Of a stretch of 39,030 nucleotides of DNA, positions 22,907 to 31,204 are shown in pieces; positions within the stretch are counted from its first letter, which is position 1; each line of letters opens with the position of its first letter. The stretch is from an uncultured Faecalibacterium sp. Lineage in GTDB: Bacteria; Bacillota; Clostridia; Oscillospirales; Ruminococcaceae. Where the stretch lies: assembly GCA_934561555.1 (NCBI GenBank), contig CAKTGQ010000021.1, forward strand, positions 1 through 39,030, in the 5' to 3' direction. The notes beneath the pieces were generated by a model. It was not told where the DNA came from. It saw nothing but the letters and a program-made list of their open reading frames with translations, and made no database searches. The translations under genes were made by a program, and so were the position numbers.

Positions 22907-23791
22907 TTACAGCGAAAGATCCAGCTCGTGGCAGTACTCCACGATATGGTGGAACATCTGCTCCACGGCGGGAGCCATGGAGGCCGGACGCTGCACGGCC
23001 AAACCCACCACGCGGTACTCCTCCGGCTCGATGGGGTACACCTTGACGGCGGCCTTGCAGTCCCGCAGCAGCATCTGCGGCATGATGGAGATGCCAAGCC
23101 CGGCCTCCACCATGGCAATGTTGGACTGGTCGTCAATGACGTGGCAGCGGCGCTCGGTGCCGATCTTGTATTTCTTGAGGAACTGGCGCATTTCGGCGTC
23201 GGTGGCATCGCACTGCACCACAAAGCTCTGGCCGTTCATCAGTGCCGGGGTCATCACGCCGTCCTGCGGCTCCGGCCAGTCCTGCGGCACGATGCACAGC
23301 AGCGGCTCCCGGAACAGCTCGGTAAGGCTGAACTCCTCCCGGCAGGTGGAGGACAGGAAGGCAATGTCCACCTGACCGGTGCGCAGCCATTCCTTGACAT
23401 CATCGTAGGTGCCCTGATATACTTCGATCTCAATCTGCGGATAATGCGCCGAAAAGCTTTTCAGCAGCCCGGGCAGCAGCGATGCACACACCGAGTTGAA
23501 TACGCCCAGCTTCACCTTGCCCTTTTCCAAGCCGTTCAGGCGGGCGATGCTCTGCTTCAGCGCCTCGTCACTGTTGAGCACATCGCGGATAGAGGGGTAC
23601 AGGGAAGCGCCGTAACTGGTCATGGATACGCCGTTTTTGCCGCGATTAAACAGGGCAAAGCCCAGCTCCTCCTCCATTACGGCAATGGCGTGACTGATAG
23701 CCGAGGGGGTCAGGTGCAGCTGCTGTGCCGCTTTGTTAAAGCTGCCCTGCCGGGCCACGGCATCAAAAATTTCGTAAGAAAATAGCGTCAT
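22907..23791 (-). CDS. LysR-family transcriptional regulator
   Basis: 294 residues. The N-terminal winged helix-turn-helix is clear (FDAVARQGSFNKAAQQLHLTPSAISHAIAVMEEELG, residues about 8-43, then LFNRGKNGVSMTSYG). The effector domain (about 88-294) has the periplasmic-binding-protein-like fold beginning KVKLGVFNSVCASLLPGLL. The ligand is unknown. GGAGG is 8 bases before ATG 23791. It is divergent from the TraX-like gene across 245 bases and has its own consensus promoter; LysR proteins often control the divergent neighbour, so the TraX-like gene is the first target to consider. Confidence 0.92.
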   Translation of the reverse strand: MTLFSYEIFDAVARQGSFNKAAQQLHLTPSAISHAIAVMEEELGFALFNRGKNGVSMTSYGASLYPSIRDVLNSDEALKQSIARLNGLEKGKVKLGVFNSVCASLLPGLLKSFSAHYPQIEIEVYQGTYDDVKEWLRTGQVDIAFLSSTCREEFSLTELFREPLLCIVPQDWPEPQDGVMTPALMNGQSFVVQCDATDAEMRQFLKKYKIGTERRCHVIDDQSNIAMVEAGLGISIMPQMLLRDCKAAVKVYPIEPEEYRVVGLAVQRPASMAPAVEQMFHHIVEYCHELDLSL

Positions 23792-23887
23792 GCCCAAAGC
23801 CTCCTTCCGTCTTTACTGGTTCGGAGACGCCCGATTCTCTGTGAATCTTTTTCATCTTTCGTTTGAGTCAGTTCAATTATCTTCTTG

Positions 23888-23916
23888 ATTGTACTATCCC
23901 GCGCCTTTTCTGTCAA
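23888..23916 (-). promoter_or_regulatory. Consensus promoter of the LysR gene
   Basis: On the minus strand: TTGACA, 17 bases, TACAAT. It is unusually far (about 97 bases) from the start codon, so the mRNA has a long leader in which self-regulation could act. Confidence 0.82.
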
Positions 23917-24036
23917 GCATTTTGCCCCGATTTTTGCACGCTCTGTGCGGATTTTGCCGCAATTGCTGCAGGAAATGCCGCCTTTCTTCCGTTATAGTTT
24001 TATAACGATTTTTTACAAACTGACCGAGGTGTTTTT

Positions 24037-24783
24037 ATGACCGCACTTTCCCCGCGCCGCAGCTTCAGCGGCACTACTCTTAAAACCATTGCCTGCGTCA
24101 CCATGCTGGTGGACCACATCGGCGCGTCCTGCATTGAGGCGGGTATCCTTACGCCCGGGCTGGACCTCGGCACCCTCTCGCAGGACACCCTTTCTACCTA
24201 TCCGCTGTACCGGCTGGACATGGTGCTGCGCTTCACTGGACGGCTGGCCTTTCCCCTGTTCTGCTTTTTGCTGGTGGAGGGCTTTGTGCACACCCACAAC
24301 GTCAAAGGCTACCTTGGGCGGCTGGTGCTGTTCGGCCTTTTGAGCGAAGTACCCTTTGACCTTGCGTTCGCCCGCACCCCCTTTGACTTCAGTGCGCAGA
24401 ACGTTTACTGGACGCTGGCGCTGGGTGTGCTGGCCATGGCAGGGCTCAAGCGCTTTGAAAAGGAAAACGGCCTGCCCGGCTGGCAGGGGCTTGTATGGGC
24501 GGGCGGGTGCGCCGCACTGGCGCTGGCTGCCAGCACCGACTACCATGCCATCGGCGTGATCATCATCTGCGCGCTGTACCTCACCCGTACAAACCGCAAG
24601 CGGCAGTGCCTTGCAGGCGCGCTGCTGTTTATGTTCGAGCTCACCGCTCCGCTGGCCTTTGTGCTGGTCTGGTTCTACAATGGGCAGCGCGGCGCGTGCA
24701 GCCCGCTGCAGAAAAAGGCCTTTTACTGGTTCTACCCGGTGCACCTGCTGGTGCTGGCAGGTATCACGAACCTGCTGCTGTAA
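24037..24783 (+). CDS. TraX-family membrane protein
   Basis: 248 residues with about seven membrane helices. Family motifs: LKTIACVTMLVDHIG at the start, RLAFPLFCFLLVEGF in the middle and FYWFYPVHLLVLAGI at the end. The TraX prototype N-acetylates F-pilin; chromosomal members in Firmicutes are acyltransferase-like proteins of unknown substrate, probably acting at the envelope. GAGGTG precedes the ATG. No conjugation genes are nearby, so a transfer role is not supported. A terminator follows. Confidence 0.88.
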   Translation: MTALSPRRSFSGTTLKTIACVTMLVDHIGASCIEAGILTPGLDLGTLSQDTLSTYPLYRLDMVLRFTGRLAFPLFCFLLVEGFVHTHNVKGYLGRLVLFGLLSEVPFDLAFARTPFDFSAQNVYWTLALGVLAMAGLKRFEKENGLPGWQGLVWAGGCAALALAASTDYHAIGVIIICALYLTRTNRKRQCLAGALLFMFELTAPLAFVLVWFYNGQRGACSPLQKKAFYWFYPVHLLVLAGITNLLL

Positions 24784-24802
24784 TTTTACCGATAAATAGC
24801 GC

Positions 24803-24841
24803 AATGCCGGACAGTCTGCGGGCTGTCCGGCATTGTATTTT
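24803..24841 (+). terminator. Terminator of the TraX-like gene
   Basis: AATGCCGGACAG / CTGTCCGGCATT, 12-bp perfect stem, 8-base loop, then GTATTTTAT. Confidence 0.85.
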
Positions 24842-24853
24842 ATAGGAGGTTCG

Positions 24854-25175
24854 CCCTCTCAGGCGCTCCCGCGCCAGATCCCCCCTTTTGTCACCTGCGG
24901 TGACATCTTCCCCCGGAGCGGGGGAAGTCTTTCCTCAAAGGGAGAGCCAAGGTCTAAGGCTTGTTGCTAAAGTATTAGTCATAATGAAGAAGCTTCCGGC
25001 AGTGCTCTTGGCTCTCCCTTTGGGAGAGCTGGCAAAGCCGTAGGCTTTGACTGAGAGGGCGCACGCCGCTAGTCCTGTTGCTGAAGTTTCAAGCACAATA
25101 AGAAACTTTCCCGCCATGCCAAAGGCTCCCTCCCCGAGGGAGCTGGCAAAACCGTCAGGTTTTGACTGAGAGAGT
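24854..25175. repeat. Palindromic intergenic repeat, long form (322 bp)
   Basis: Fills most of the 449-base gap between the TraX-like gene and tRNA-Ser(GCT); no gene seen. Same modules as the copy at 12797: CCCTCTCAGGCGC at the left, GTCACC/GGTGAC, CTTCCCCC-type hairpin, two linkers (TTGCTAAAGTATTAG, TTGCTGAAGTTTCAA), several CTCCC/GGGAG hairpins and GACTGAGAGAG at the right. The order and orientation of internal modules differ from the first copy. Confidence 0.9.
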
Positions 25176-25188
25176 TAAGGCGTAAAAA

Positions 25189-25232
25189 AGGAAAATCCCC
25201 CGCAGTTTTCACGAAACTACGAGGGATTTTCT
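25189..25232 (-). terminator. Terminator of the tRNA-Ser pair
   Basis: AAAATCCC and GGGATTTT arms with an inner GCAGTTT/AAACTAC-type extension, just past the 3' end of tRNA-Ser(GCT) on the minus strand, then a T-rich run. Confidence 0.8.
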
Positions 25233-25326
25233 TGGCGGAGTAGGAGGGATTTGAACCCTCGCGCCGTTGTTTAGACGACCTACGCCCTTAGCAGGGGCGC
25301 CTCTTCGGCCTCTTGAGTACTACTCC
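25233..25326 (-). tRNA. tRNA-Ser (anticodon GCT)
   Basis: 94 bases including encoded CCA. Acceptor GGAGTAG / CTACTCC, discriminator G, a long variable arm as expected for serine, T loop TTCAAAT, and anticodon loop CTGCTAA giving GCT. Second in a two-tRNA transcript. Confidence 0.95.
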
Positions 25327-25360
25327 AGAGCAAAGTGTGTTACACTTATTCAATAAAAAA

Positions 25361-25448
25361 TGGCGGAGAGAGTGGGATTCGAACCCACGGTACGTTGCCG
25401 TACGGCAGTTTTCAAGACTGCTTCCTTAAACCACTCGGACATCTCTCC
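25361..25448 (-). tRNA. tRNA-Ser (anticodon TGA)
   Basis: 88 bases including CCA. Acceptor GGAGAGA / TCTCTCC, discriminator G, anticodon loop CTTGAAA giving TGA, extended variable arm TACGGCAACGTA, T loop TTCGAAT. It lies 34 bases upstream of tRNA-Ser(GCT) on the same strand. Confidence 0.96.
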
Positions 25449-25487
25449 TTGTGGACACTCGCGTTACGCCGTGTCGAATGCCTACTT

Positions 25488-25516
25488 ACTTTACCAGATT
25501 TACGCCGTTCTGTCAA
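25488..25516 (-). promoter_or_regulatory. Promoter of the tRNA-Ser pair
   Basis: On the minus strand: TTGACA, 17 bases, TAAAGT, 40 bases before tRNA-Ser(TGA). Confidence 0.8.
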
Positions 25517-25609
25517 GCCCTTATGCAAATTTTTTCTTTTTTCTGTACGGCAGCTGCACAGCAGGCGCATTTATCACAACCTTTATTCGAAGTTTTTTTG
25601 GAATTTCTC

Positions 25610-25638
25610 TTTACAGAAACACCTTTTTGTTGTATAAT
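25610..25638 (+). promoter_or_regulatory. Promoter of the S24 repressor gene
   Basis: TTTACA, 17 bases, TATAAT, 41 bases before the ATG at 25680. A TTCGAA with flanking A/T tracts lies about 20 bases upstream of the -35. I see no clear two-arm operator. Confidence 0.8.
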
Positions 25639-25679
25639 GAAACCAACATAAACCACCCATTGGGAAAAGGAGCATCATC

Positions 25680-26312
25680 ATGTCGTTTTCAGAGCTATTG
25701 AAGCAGTGCCGCAAAAAGCAGGGCGTCAGCCAAGCGGAGCTTGCCTCCAGACTGGGGGTCACCCAGCAGGCTGTCGGCAAGTGGGAAAGCGGCAAGTCCT
25801 CCCCCGACCCCTCCACCGTGGCCCGCATTGCGGAGCTGTTGAACACCACGGCGGACTATCTGCTGGGGCTGTACCGCCCGGTCAGCAACGTTTCTGCCCC
25901 CGAGGAGCGCTTTTTCGGCAGCTATACCGAGAGCTTGATCCCGGTCATCGGCACGGTAAAGGCCGGTTACGGCGCACTGGCTTTTGAAGAGGACTACGGG
26001 CAGGAGTACGCCCGCGTGAAGGACCCCGCCAATTATTTTTATCTGGTGGTGCGCGGCGACAGCATGGAGCCCCGCATTCAGGACGGCGACCTTGCGCTGG
26101 TGCACAAGCAGGACACACTGGAAAACGGCGACTTGGGCGTGCTGATCTACGGCGACGAGGGCGAGGGCACCCTGAAGCGCTACATCCAGCGCGGCAACTG
26201 CGTGGTGTTGCAGCCCTTCAACCCCGCCTATCATGAAATGGTCATCAAGGGCGAGGACCTGAACCACCTGCACATTGCTGGCCGCGTGGTGGAGACCAAG
26301 GCCAAGTGGTAA
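25680..26312 (+). CDS. Xre-S24 autocleavable repressor (LexA/CI-like)
   Basis: 210 residues. The N-terminal helix-turn-helix (residues about 6-60; QAELASRLGVTQQAVGKWES) is of the Cro/CI type rather than the LexA winged helix. The C-terminal S24 peptidase domain has Ser128 in VVRGDSMEPRIQDGD and Lys166 in GTLKRY. PVIGTVKAGYG carries an Ala95-Gly96 pair at the place where LexA and CI cleave themselves. All parts for RecA-stimulated self-cleavage are therefore present. No other phage gene is nearby. Directly downstream on the same strand is a DNA-repair-type pair, which it may repress. AAAGGAG precedes the start. Confidence 0.92.
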   Translation: MSFSELLKQCRKKQGVSQAELASRLGVTQQAVGKWESGKSSPDPSTVARIAELLNTTADYLLGLYRPVSNVSAPEERFFGSYTESLIPVIGTVKAGYGALAFEEDYGQEYARVKDPANYFYLVVRGDSMEPRIQDGDLALVHKQDTLENGDLGVLIYGDEGEGTLKRYIQRGNCVVLQPFNPAYHEMVIKGEDLNHLHIAGRVVETKAKW

Positions 26313-26417
26313 ACTGAACAATTTCCCCTGTTTTTCATAAAGCCATCTGCTGTTTTGCGCATGGCTTTATTTTTGACCCTTTTTCCCGGTTTTATCCTTT
26401 TTGGAGGTGCATTCTGC

Positions 26418-27776
26418 ATGGAACAGACCCTGATGGACAAGCTGACCATTCTGGCGGACAGCGCCAAATATGACGTTGCCTGCACCTCCAGCGGGGCGTC
26501 CCGCTCCGCGCGCCCGGGCACGGTGGGCAGCTGCTACGCCCCGGGCTGCTGCCACGCCTTTACCGCCGATGGCCGCTGCGTCAGCCTGCTCAAGGTGCTG
26601 ATGACCAACTGCTGCTCCTTCGACTGCGGCTACTGCGTCAACCGCCGCTCCAACGATATCCCCCGCGCCACCTTTGCGCCCCGGGAGCTGGCAGAGCTGA
26701 CCATGGAGTTCTACCGCCGCAACTACATCGAGGGGCTGTTTTTGTCCAGCGCGGTGCTAGGCACCCCGGACTATACCACCGAGCGGATGCTGGCGGTGCT
26801 GCGGCTGCTGCGGGGCGAATACCGCTTTGGGGGCTACATCCACGCCAAGGCCATCCCGGGCACAAGCCCGGAGCTTTTGCAGCAGCTGGGGTATCTGGCC
26901 GACCGTTTGAGCGTGAACGTGGAGCTGCCCAGCGAGCGCAGCCTGAATCTGCTTGCCCCGGACAAGGGGCGGCACTCCATCTTCCGTCCCATGAAGCAGA
27001 TCGCGGTGTCCGGCGCCGCCAGCCGGGAGGAACTTACCCTCTACCGCCACGCGCCCAAGTTTGCCCCCGCCGGGCAGAGCACCCAGATGATCGTGGGCGC
27101 TTCGCCGGAGACGGACTACCACATTTTAAAGCTGACCGAGGGGATGTACCAGAAGTACGGGCTGAAGCGGGTGTTCTACTCCGCTTACATCCCGGTAGCC
27201 GAGGACACCCGCCTGCCCGCGCTGGACACAAAGCCGCCCCTTTTGCGGGAACACCGGCTGTATCAGGCAGACTGGCTGCTGCGGTTCTACCAGTTCGAGG
27301 CGGACGAGATTTTAGATAAAGACAACCCCAACTTCAACCCCTATCTGGACCCCAAATGCAACTGGGCAGTGCAGCACTACGGGCTGTTCCCGGTGGACGT
27401 GAACCGCGCCCCCTTCGAGATGCTGCTGCGGGTGCCGGGCATCGGCCCGAAAAGCGCCCGGCGCATCTGGCGCGCCCGCAAACAGGCGGCGCTGGGGCTG
27501 GACGAACTGAAACGCATGGGCGTGGTGCTCAAGCGGGCGCAGTATTTCATCACCTGCCGGGGCTTTTCCGGGGCGCACCCGGGGCGCGGCACCGCCGGGC
27601 GGGAGCGCATTACCCGGGCGCTCATCGACCCCAACGTATTCAGCGGCAGCTGCGAGCAGCTGAGCCTGTTCAGCCCGCCCGCTGTGGATAACCTCATCGG
27701 GCAGGGCGTGCCGCCCCGGGCGGCTGTCCGCATGGTAAGGGAGGAGGCCGTGCAATGTCTTGCCAAGGCACTGTAA
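26418..27776 (+). CDS. Putative DNA modification/repair radical SAM protein (TIGR03916 type)
   Basis: 452 residues. The radical-SAM cluster motif CxxxCxxC is C66-C70-C73 (CSFDCGYC), with further cysteines before it (SCYAPGCCHAF). A TIM-barrel region follows, and near residue 350 a helix-hairpin-helix (LLRVPGIGPKSARRIW) suits DNA binding. This combination matches the family called putative DNA modification/repair radical SAM protein, which is linked with uracil-DNA-glycosylase-like proteins; the substrate is not known. The start is set by GGAGGTG ahead of MEQTLMDKL. It overlaps the next gene by 22 bases, a strong sign of joint translation. Confidence 0.9.
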   Translation: MEQTLMDKLTILADSAKYDVACTSSGASRSARPGTVGSCYAPGCCHAFTADGRCVSLLKVLMTNCCSFDCGYCVNRRSNDIPRATFAPRELAELTMEFYRRNYIEGLFLSSAVLGTPDYTTERMLAVLRLLRGEYRFGGYIHAKAIPGTSPELLQQLGYLADRLSVNVELPSERSLNLLAPDKGRHSIFRPMKQIAVSGAASREELTLYRHAPKFAPAGQSTQMIVGASPETDYHILKLTEGMYQKYGLKRVFYSAYIPVAEDTRLPALDTKPPLLREHRLYQADWLLRFYQFEADEILDKDNPNFNPYLDPKCNWAVQHYGLFPVDVNRAPFEMLLRVPGIGPKSARRIWRARKQAALGLDELKRMGVVLKRAQYFITCRGFSGAHPGRGTAGRERITRALIDPNVFSGSCEQLSLFSPPAVDNLIGQGVPPRAAVRMVREEAVQCLAKAL

Positions 27777-28552
27777 GCCCCAAGGGGGCGCGCAAGCTGC
27801 ATGATGCCGACGTGGTCTACCTGTACGACGGCAGCTTTGAGGGCTTTCTGTGCTGCGTGTACGAAAGCTTTGCGCAGCATGAGCTTCCCTTCGCGGTGTG
27901 GACGCCCCAGCAGGAGACTGCCACCCTCTACCCGGTCAAGGACATCCCCACCGACCCCGCCATTGCCCGGCGGGTATTTGCCAGCTTTGGCAAAAAGCTG
28001 GGCCCAGAGACCGAGTACCTTGTCAGCCGGGATTTTCTCTCCGGGCAGGAGGACAAGGAGCTGCTTCTGCTCCGCTTTCTGCATCTGGCCTTTGCGCTGG
28101 GCCCGGGCACGGTCAGGCGGGAGGGACACCCGGTGGTCGCGCCCCTCTACGCCATGAAAAAAAGTCTGGACTGGGAGGTAGACAAATTTCAGGGCTTTGT
28201 GCGGTTCGAAGAGCACGACGGGATGCTGGGCGCGGTCATCCACCCCAAAAATTATATCCTCCCCCTGCTGCGCCCGCACTTCTGCGGACGCTTCCCGGAG
28301 GAGGACTTTATGATCTACGATGCCGTCCATCAGGCGGTGCTGCTGCACGAGGGACATAAGACCCAATTGCTGGAGCTGGCAGCGCCCTTGGAGCTGCCGC
28401 CGCCCAGCGCACGGGAGCAGCAGTTTCAGGCGCTGTGGACGCAGTTTTATAAAACGCTGGAGATCAAAGCGCGCCACAACGAAAAAGGCCGCATGACCCA
28501 TTGCCCCAAGCGCTTCTGGGGCGATATGGTGGAAATGCAGGGGGAGCTGTAA
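27755..28552 (+). CDS. Probable DNA metabolism protein (TIGR03915/DUF4130 type)
   Basis: 265 residues, soluble. Opens with VVYLYDGSFEGFLCCVYESF, the typical beginning of this family, and has KNYILPLLRPHFCGRFPEEDFMIYDAVH and a final MTHCPKRFWGDMVEM motif. Family members are encoded beside, or fused to, uracil-DNA-glycosylase domains and work with the radical SAM partner upstream. Here there is no fused glycosylase domain. GGGAGGAGG precedes the ATG inside the end of the upstream gene. Its stop codon abuts the stop codon of the convergent gene with no base between. Confidence 0.88.
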   Translation: MSCQGTVSPKGARKLHDADVVYLYDGSFEGFLCCVYESFAQHELPFAVWTPQQETATLYPVKDIPTDPAIARRVFASFGKKLGPETEYLVSRDFLSGQEDKELLLLRFLHLAFALGPGTVRREGHPVVAPLYAMKKSLDWEVDKFQGFVRFEEHDGMLGAVIHPKNYILPLLRPHFCGRFPEEDFMIYDAVHQAVLLHEGHKTQLLELAAPLELPPPSAREQQFQALWTQFYKTLEIKARHNEKGRMTHCPKRFWGDMVEMQGEL

Positions 28553-28957
28553 CTATTTTTCCTGCGCTTCCAGTGCGCTTTCCACGCCCTTGAGCAGATC
28601 CTCTGCCGGGATGCCGTACAGCCTTGCCAGCGCCATCAGGTTGGAGGTGTTCGGTTCCGAGGTGCCGTTCTCCCACTTGGACACCGCCTGCCGGCTTACG
28701 CCGATGCTCTCAGCCACGAACTCCTGCGTCATCTTGCAGCGGGTGCGGTTCTCCTTGAGCATCTCGGAAAGCGACTTGCGCACGATCTTGACTTCCTCCG
28801 TGAGTTTGGGCGGCTTTTCCAGATTGCGGGCGATGCGCCAGAGCAGATAGAGCGCAGCCACGATGGCTACCGGCAGCAGCAGCCGCACGATCATCGTCGC
28901 TATGCTCACCGTTTGGAGCGCTCTGAAAAAAAGGTTGGTCAGAAAATCACTTTTCAT
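28553..28957 (-). CDS. Membrane-anchored Xre-type regulator, helix first
   Basis: 134 residues in an unusual order: one membrane helix at residues about 16-42 (VSIATMIVRLLLPVAIVAA), then a charged stretch, then a Cro/CI HTH at about 63-125 (MTQEFVAESIGVSRQAVSKW) and a short acidic tail. Most membrane-bound Xre regulators place the HTH first. The start MKSDFLTN is 9 bases after AGGAGG. TAGAAT with a TGC extended -10 (29005-29010) is a possible promoter. The stop codon touches that of the TIGR03915-type gene. Confidence 0.82.
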   Translation of the reverse strand: MKSDFLTNLFFRALQTVSIATMIVRLLLPVAIVAALYLLWRIARNLEKPPKLTEEVKIVRKSLSEMLKENRTRCKMTQEFVAESIGVSRQAVSKWENGTSEPNTSNLMALARLYGIPAEDLLKGVESALEAQEK

Positions 28958-29117
28958 CTTCGTTTCCTCCTTTGGAAGCTTTCTCTTGTGGTTTTTGTGG
29001 CACGATTCTAGCACAAAAGCCCAGTTGCGTCCACCAACCAGAGCGTAAACTCCGGTTGCGGCGCGTATTTTTAGCCTGTTTGGGCAGATAATTCACAAAA
29101 ACGTTGCATCTGCATCG

Positions 29118-29145
29118 TTGCAACGGGCAAAACCTATGGTATACT
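29118..29145 (+). promoter_or_regulatory. Promoter of the cyclophilin gene
   Basis: TTGCAA, 16 bases, TATACT with TGG extended -10, about 80 bases before the ATG. Confidence 0.55.
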
Positions 29146-29224
29146 ATAAGGGATATCCGGGCAGGCATTTCTGCCCCCCAACACCCCCGCTGCGGGGTCA
29201 ACACAAAAGGAGTATTGTAGCGTT

Positions 29225-29701
29225 ATGGTTCGCATTACTATGGAAGACGGCGGCATCATCGACATCGAGCTGAACGAGGACGTTGCCCCCATCACCTGTG
29301 AGAATTTCAAGAAGCTGGTCAAGGAAGGCTTTTACAACGGCCTGACCTTCCACCGTGTCATCCCCGGCTTTATGATCCAGGGCGGCTGCCCGCTGGGCAC
29401 CGGCACCGGCGGCCCGGGCTGGAACATCAAGGGCGAGTTTGCCGCTAACGGCGTTAACAACCCCCTCAAGCACACCCGCGGTGTGATCAGCATGGCCCGC
29501 AGCATGAACCCCAACAGCGCAGGCAGCCAGTTCTTCATCATGCATCAGGATGCCCCCCATCTGGACGGCCAGTACGCCGCTTTCGGCAAGGTCGTTGCCG
29601 GCATGGACGTTGTGGATAAGATCGCTGCCGTCCGCACCGACTGGAACGACAAGCCCACCACCCCGGTCAAGATGAAGACCGTGGAGCTCATTGAGGGCTA
29701 A
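29225..29701 (+). CDS. Cyclophilin-type peptidyl-prolyl cis-trans isomerase
   Basis: 158 residues, a single cyclophilin domain without signal peptide, so cytoplasmic. It speeds proline isomerisation during protein folding. The active-site arginine is in FHRVIPGFMIQGG, and the MARSMNPNSAGSQFFI and PHLDGQYAAFGKV blocks complete the pocket; the usual Trp of cyclosporin-sensitive enzymes is not evident. AAAGGAG precedes the ATG. Monocistronic: own promoter and a perfect terminator. Confidence 0.95.
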   Translation: MVRITMEDGGIIDIELNEDVAPITCENFKKLVKEGFYNGLTFHRVIPGFMIQGGCPLGTGTGGPGWNIKGEFAANGVNNPLKHTRGVISMARSMNPNSAGSQFFIMHQDAPHLDGQYAAFGKVVAGMDVVDKIAAVRTDWNDKPTTPVKMKTVELIEG

Positions 29702-29708
29702 AATTTGA

Positions 29709-29750
29709 TAATAAAAATCCCGACACCTTGCGGTGTCGGGATTTTTATTA
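29709..29750. terminator. Bidirectional terminator between cyclophilin and FAD oxidoreductase
   Basis: 18-bp perfect inverted repeat AATAAAAATCCCGACACC / GGTGTCGGGATTTTTATT with loop TTGC. It ends both the + cyclophilin gene and the - oxidoreductase gene. Confidence 0.95.
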
Positions 29751-29760
29751 TAGATAGCTT

Positions 29761-31167
29761 TTAGCAGCCTTCTTTTTCAGCCAGCTTGCGGCCCATGAGC
29801 ACGCCCATGACCGAAGCCATCATCAGGCCGCGCGTCCAGCCGGAGGAGTCGCCCAGACAGTGCAGCCCCTGAATGTTGGTGTCGAGGTTCTCGTCCATCT
29901 TCACCTTGTTGGAGTAGAACTTCAGCTCCGGGCTGTACAGCAGGGTCTCGTTGGCGGCAAAGCCGGGCACGACCATATCCAGCATCTTGATGAACTCGAT
30001 GATGTTGGTCATGGCGCGGTAGGGCATGGCGGCGGTGATATCACCGGCTACGGCATCCTTCAGCGTGGGCTTCACGTTGGACTGTGCCAGCTCCTTCTGC
30101 CATGTGCGCTTGCCGTCCAGAATATCGCCGTAGCGCTGCACCATGATGTGGCCTGCGCCCAGCATATTGGTCAGCTCGCCCACCTTCTGGGCGTAGGCGA
30201 TGGGCTGGTTGAAGGGCTCGGTAAAGTTGTGGGACACCAGAATGGCAAGGTTGGTGTTCGGGCTCTTCTTTTCCTTAAAGCTGTGGCCGTTGACCACGGC
30301 AAGGTCGTTGTCGTAGTTCTCCTGCGCCACAAAGCCGCCGGGGTTCTGGCAGAAGGTGCGCACCTTGTTCTTCCAGGGCTTGGGGTAGCCGATGAGCTTG
30401 GACTCATACAGCACCTTGTTCACCTTTTCCATCACCTCGTTGCGGCACTCCACGCGCACGCCGATGTCCACCGTGCCGGGCTTGTGGGCGATGTGGTGCT
30501 CTGCGCAGAGCTTTTCCAGCCAGTCTGCGCCACGCCGTCCGGTGCCGATGACCACCTCGTCCGCGTACACGGGCAGCAGGTCATCGCCGTTCTTCAGCAG
30601 CACGCCCTTGCAGCCGTCCTCTTCCAGAATGATGTTCTCGCACTCGGTATTGAAGCGCATCTCCACGCCGTTGTCTGCCAGATAGTTCTGGATGGCAAGA
30701 TACAGCTCCTGCGCCTTCTCGGTGCCCAGATGGCGGATGGGGCAATCCACCAGCTTCAGACCCGCGTGGATGGCGTTTTTGCGGATCTCCTTGATGTCCT
30801 CGCCGGTGTAGATGCCCTCCACATGGGGGTCGGCACCGAACTCCAGATAAATTTTATCGGTGTAGTCGATGAGCTCCTGCGCAAACTCCTCCCCGATGAG
30901 GGTGGGCAGGTCACCGCCCACCTCATAAGATAGGCTCAGCTTGCCGTCCGAGAACGCGCCCGCACCGGAAAAGCCGGTGGTGATGGCACAGGTGGGGCGG
31001 CAGTTGACGCAGTGACCTACCTCTGCCTTGGGGCAGTGACGCTTTTCCACCGGCTTGCCCTTTTCCACCAGCAGCATCTTCTTTTTGCTGCCGTGGCGCA
31101 GCAGCTCCACAGCGGTAAAGATGCCGGCAGGGCCCGCACCCACGATGATCAGATCGTACTTTTCCAT
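29761..31167 (-). CDS. FAD-dependent oxidoreductase (COG2509-like)
   Basis: 468 residues, soluble. The N-terminal FAD-binding Rossmann motif is VGAGPAG (residues 9-15) with the acidic LLVEKGK strand end. A family-specific cysteine cluster follows (C45, C53, C56, C60), then TGFSGAGAFSDGKLSLS; the cysteines could bind a metal or Fe-S cluster. A second dinucleotide-type motif is EVVIGTGRRG, and the C-terminal GLHCLGDSSGWTRGLMMASVMG closes the FAD site. The family is broadly annotated as uncharacterised FAD dehydrogenase and its substrate is unknown. GGAAAAGGAAAA is the ribosome site. A repeat element lies upstream. Confidence 0.88.
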   Translation of the reverse strand: MEKYDLIIVGAGPAGIFTAVELLRHGSKKKMLLVEKGKPVEKRHCPKAEVGHCVNCRPTCAITTGFSGAGAFSDGKLSLSYEVGGDLPTLIGEEFAQELIDYTDKIYLEFGADPHVEGIYTGEDIKEIRKNAIHAGLKLVDCPIRHLGTEKAQELYLAIQNYLADNGVEMRFNTECENIILEEDGCKGVLLKNGDDLLPVYADEVVIGTGRRGADWLEKLCAEHHIAHKPGTVDIGVRVECRNEVMEKVNKVLYESKLIGYPKPWKNKVRTFCQNPGGFVAQENYDNDLAVVNGHSFKEKKSPNTNLAILVSHNFTEPFNQPIAYAQKVGELTNMLGAGHIMVQRYGDILDGKRTWQKELAQSNVKPTLKDAVAGDITAAMPYRAMTNIIEFIKMLDMVVPGFAANETLLYSPELKFYSNKVKMDENLDTNIQGLHCLGDSSGWTRGLMMASVMGVLMGRKLAEKEGC

Positions 31168-31204
31168 GATTTTCCTTTTCCTTTTCTTGATAATTGGTGT
31201 AGAA

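Noticed and set aside
24037..24783. Conjugative element, suggested by the TraX-like gene
   Set aside because: No relaxase, coupling protein or type IV secretion gene is present. Chromosomal TraX relatives are common in Firmicutes.
25680..26312. Prophage, suggested by the CI-like repressor
   Set aside because: No integrase, structural, lysis or replication gene is seen on either side. Neighbours are tRNAs and a DNA-repair pair.
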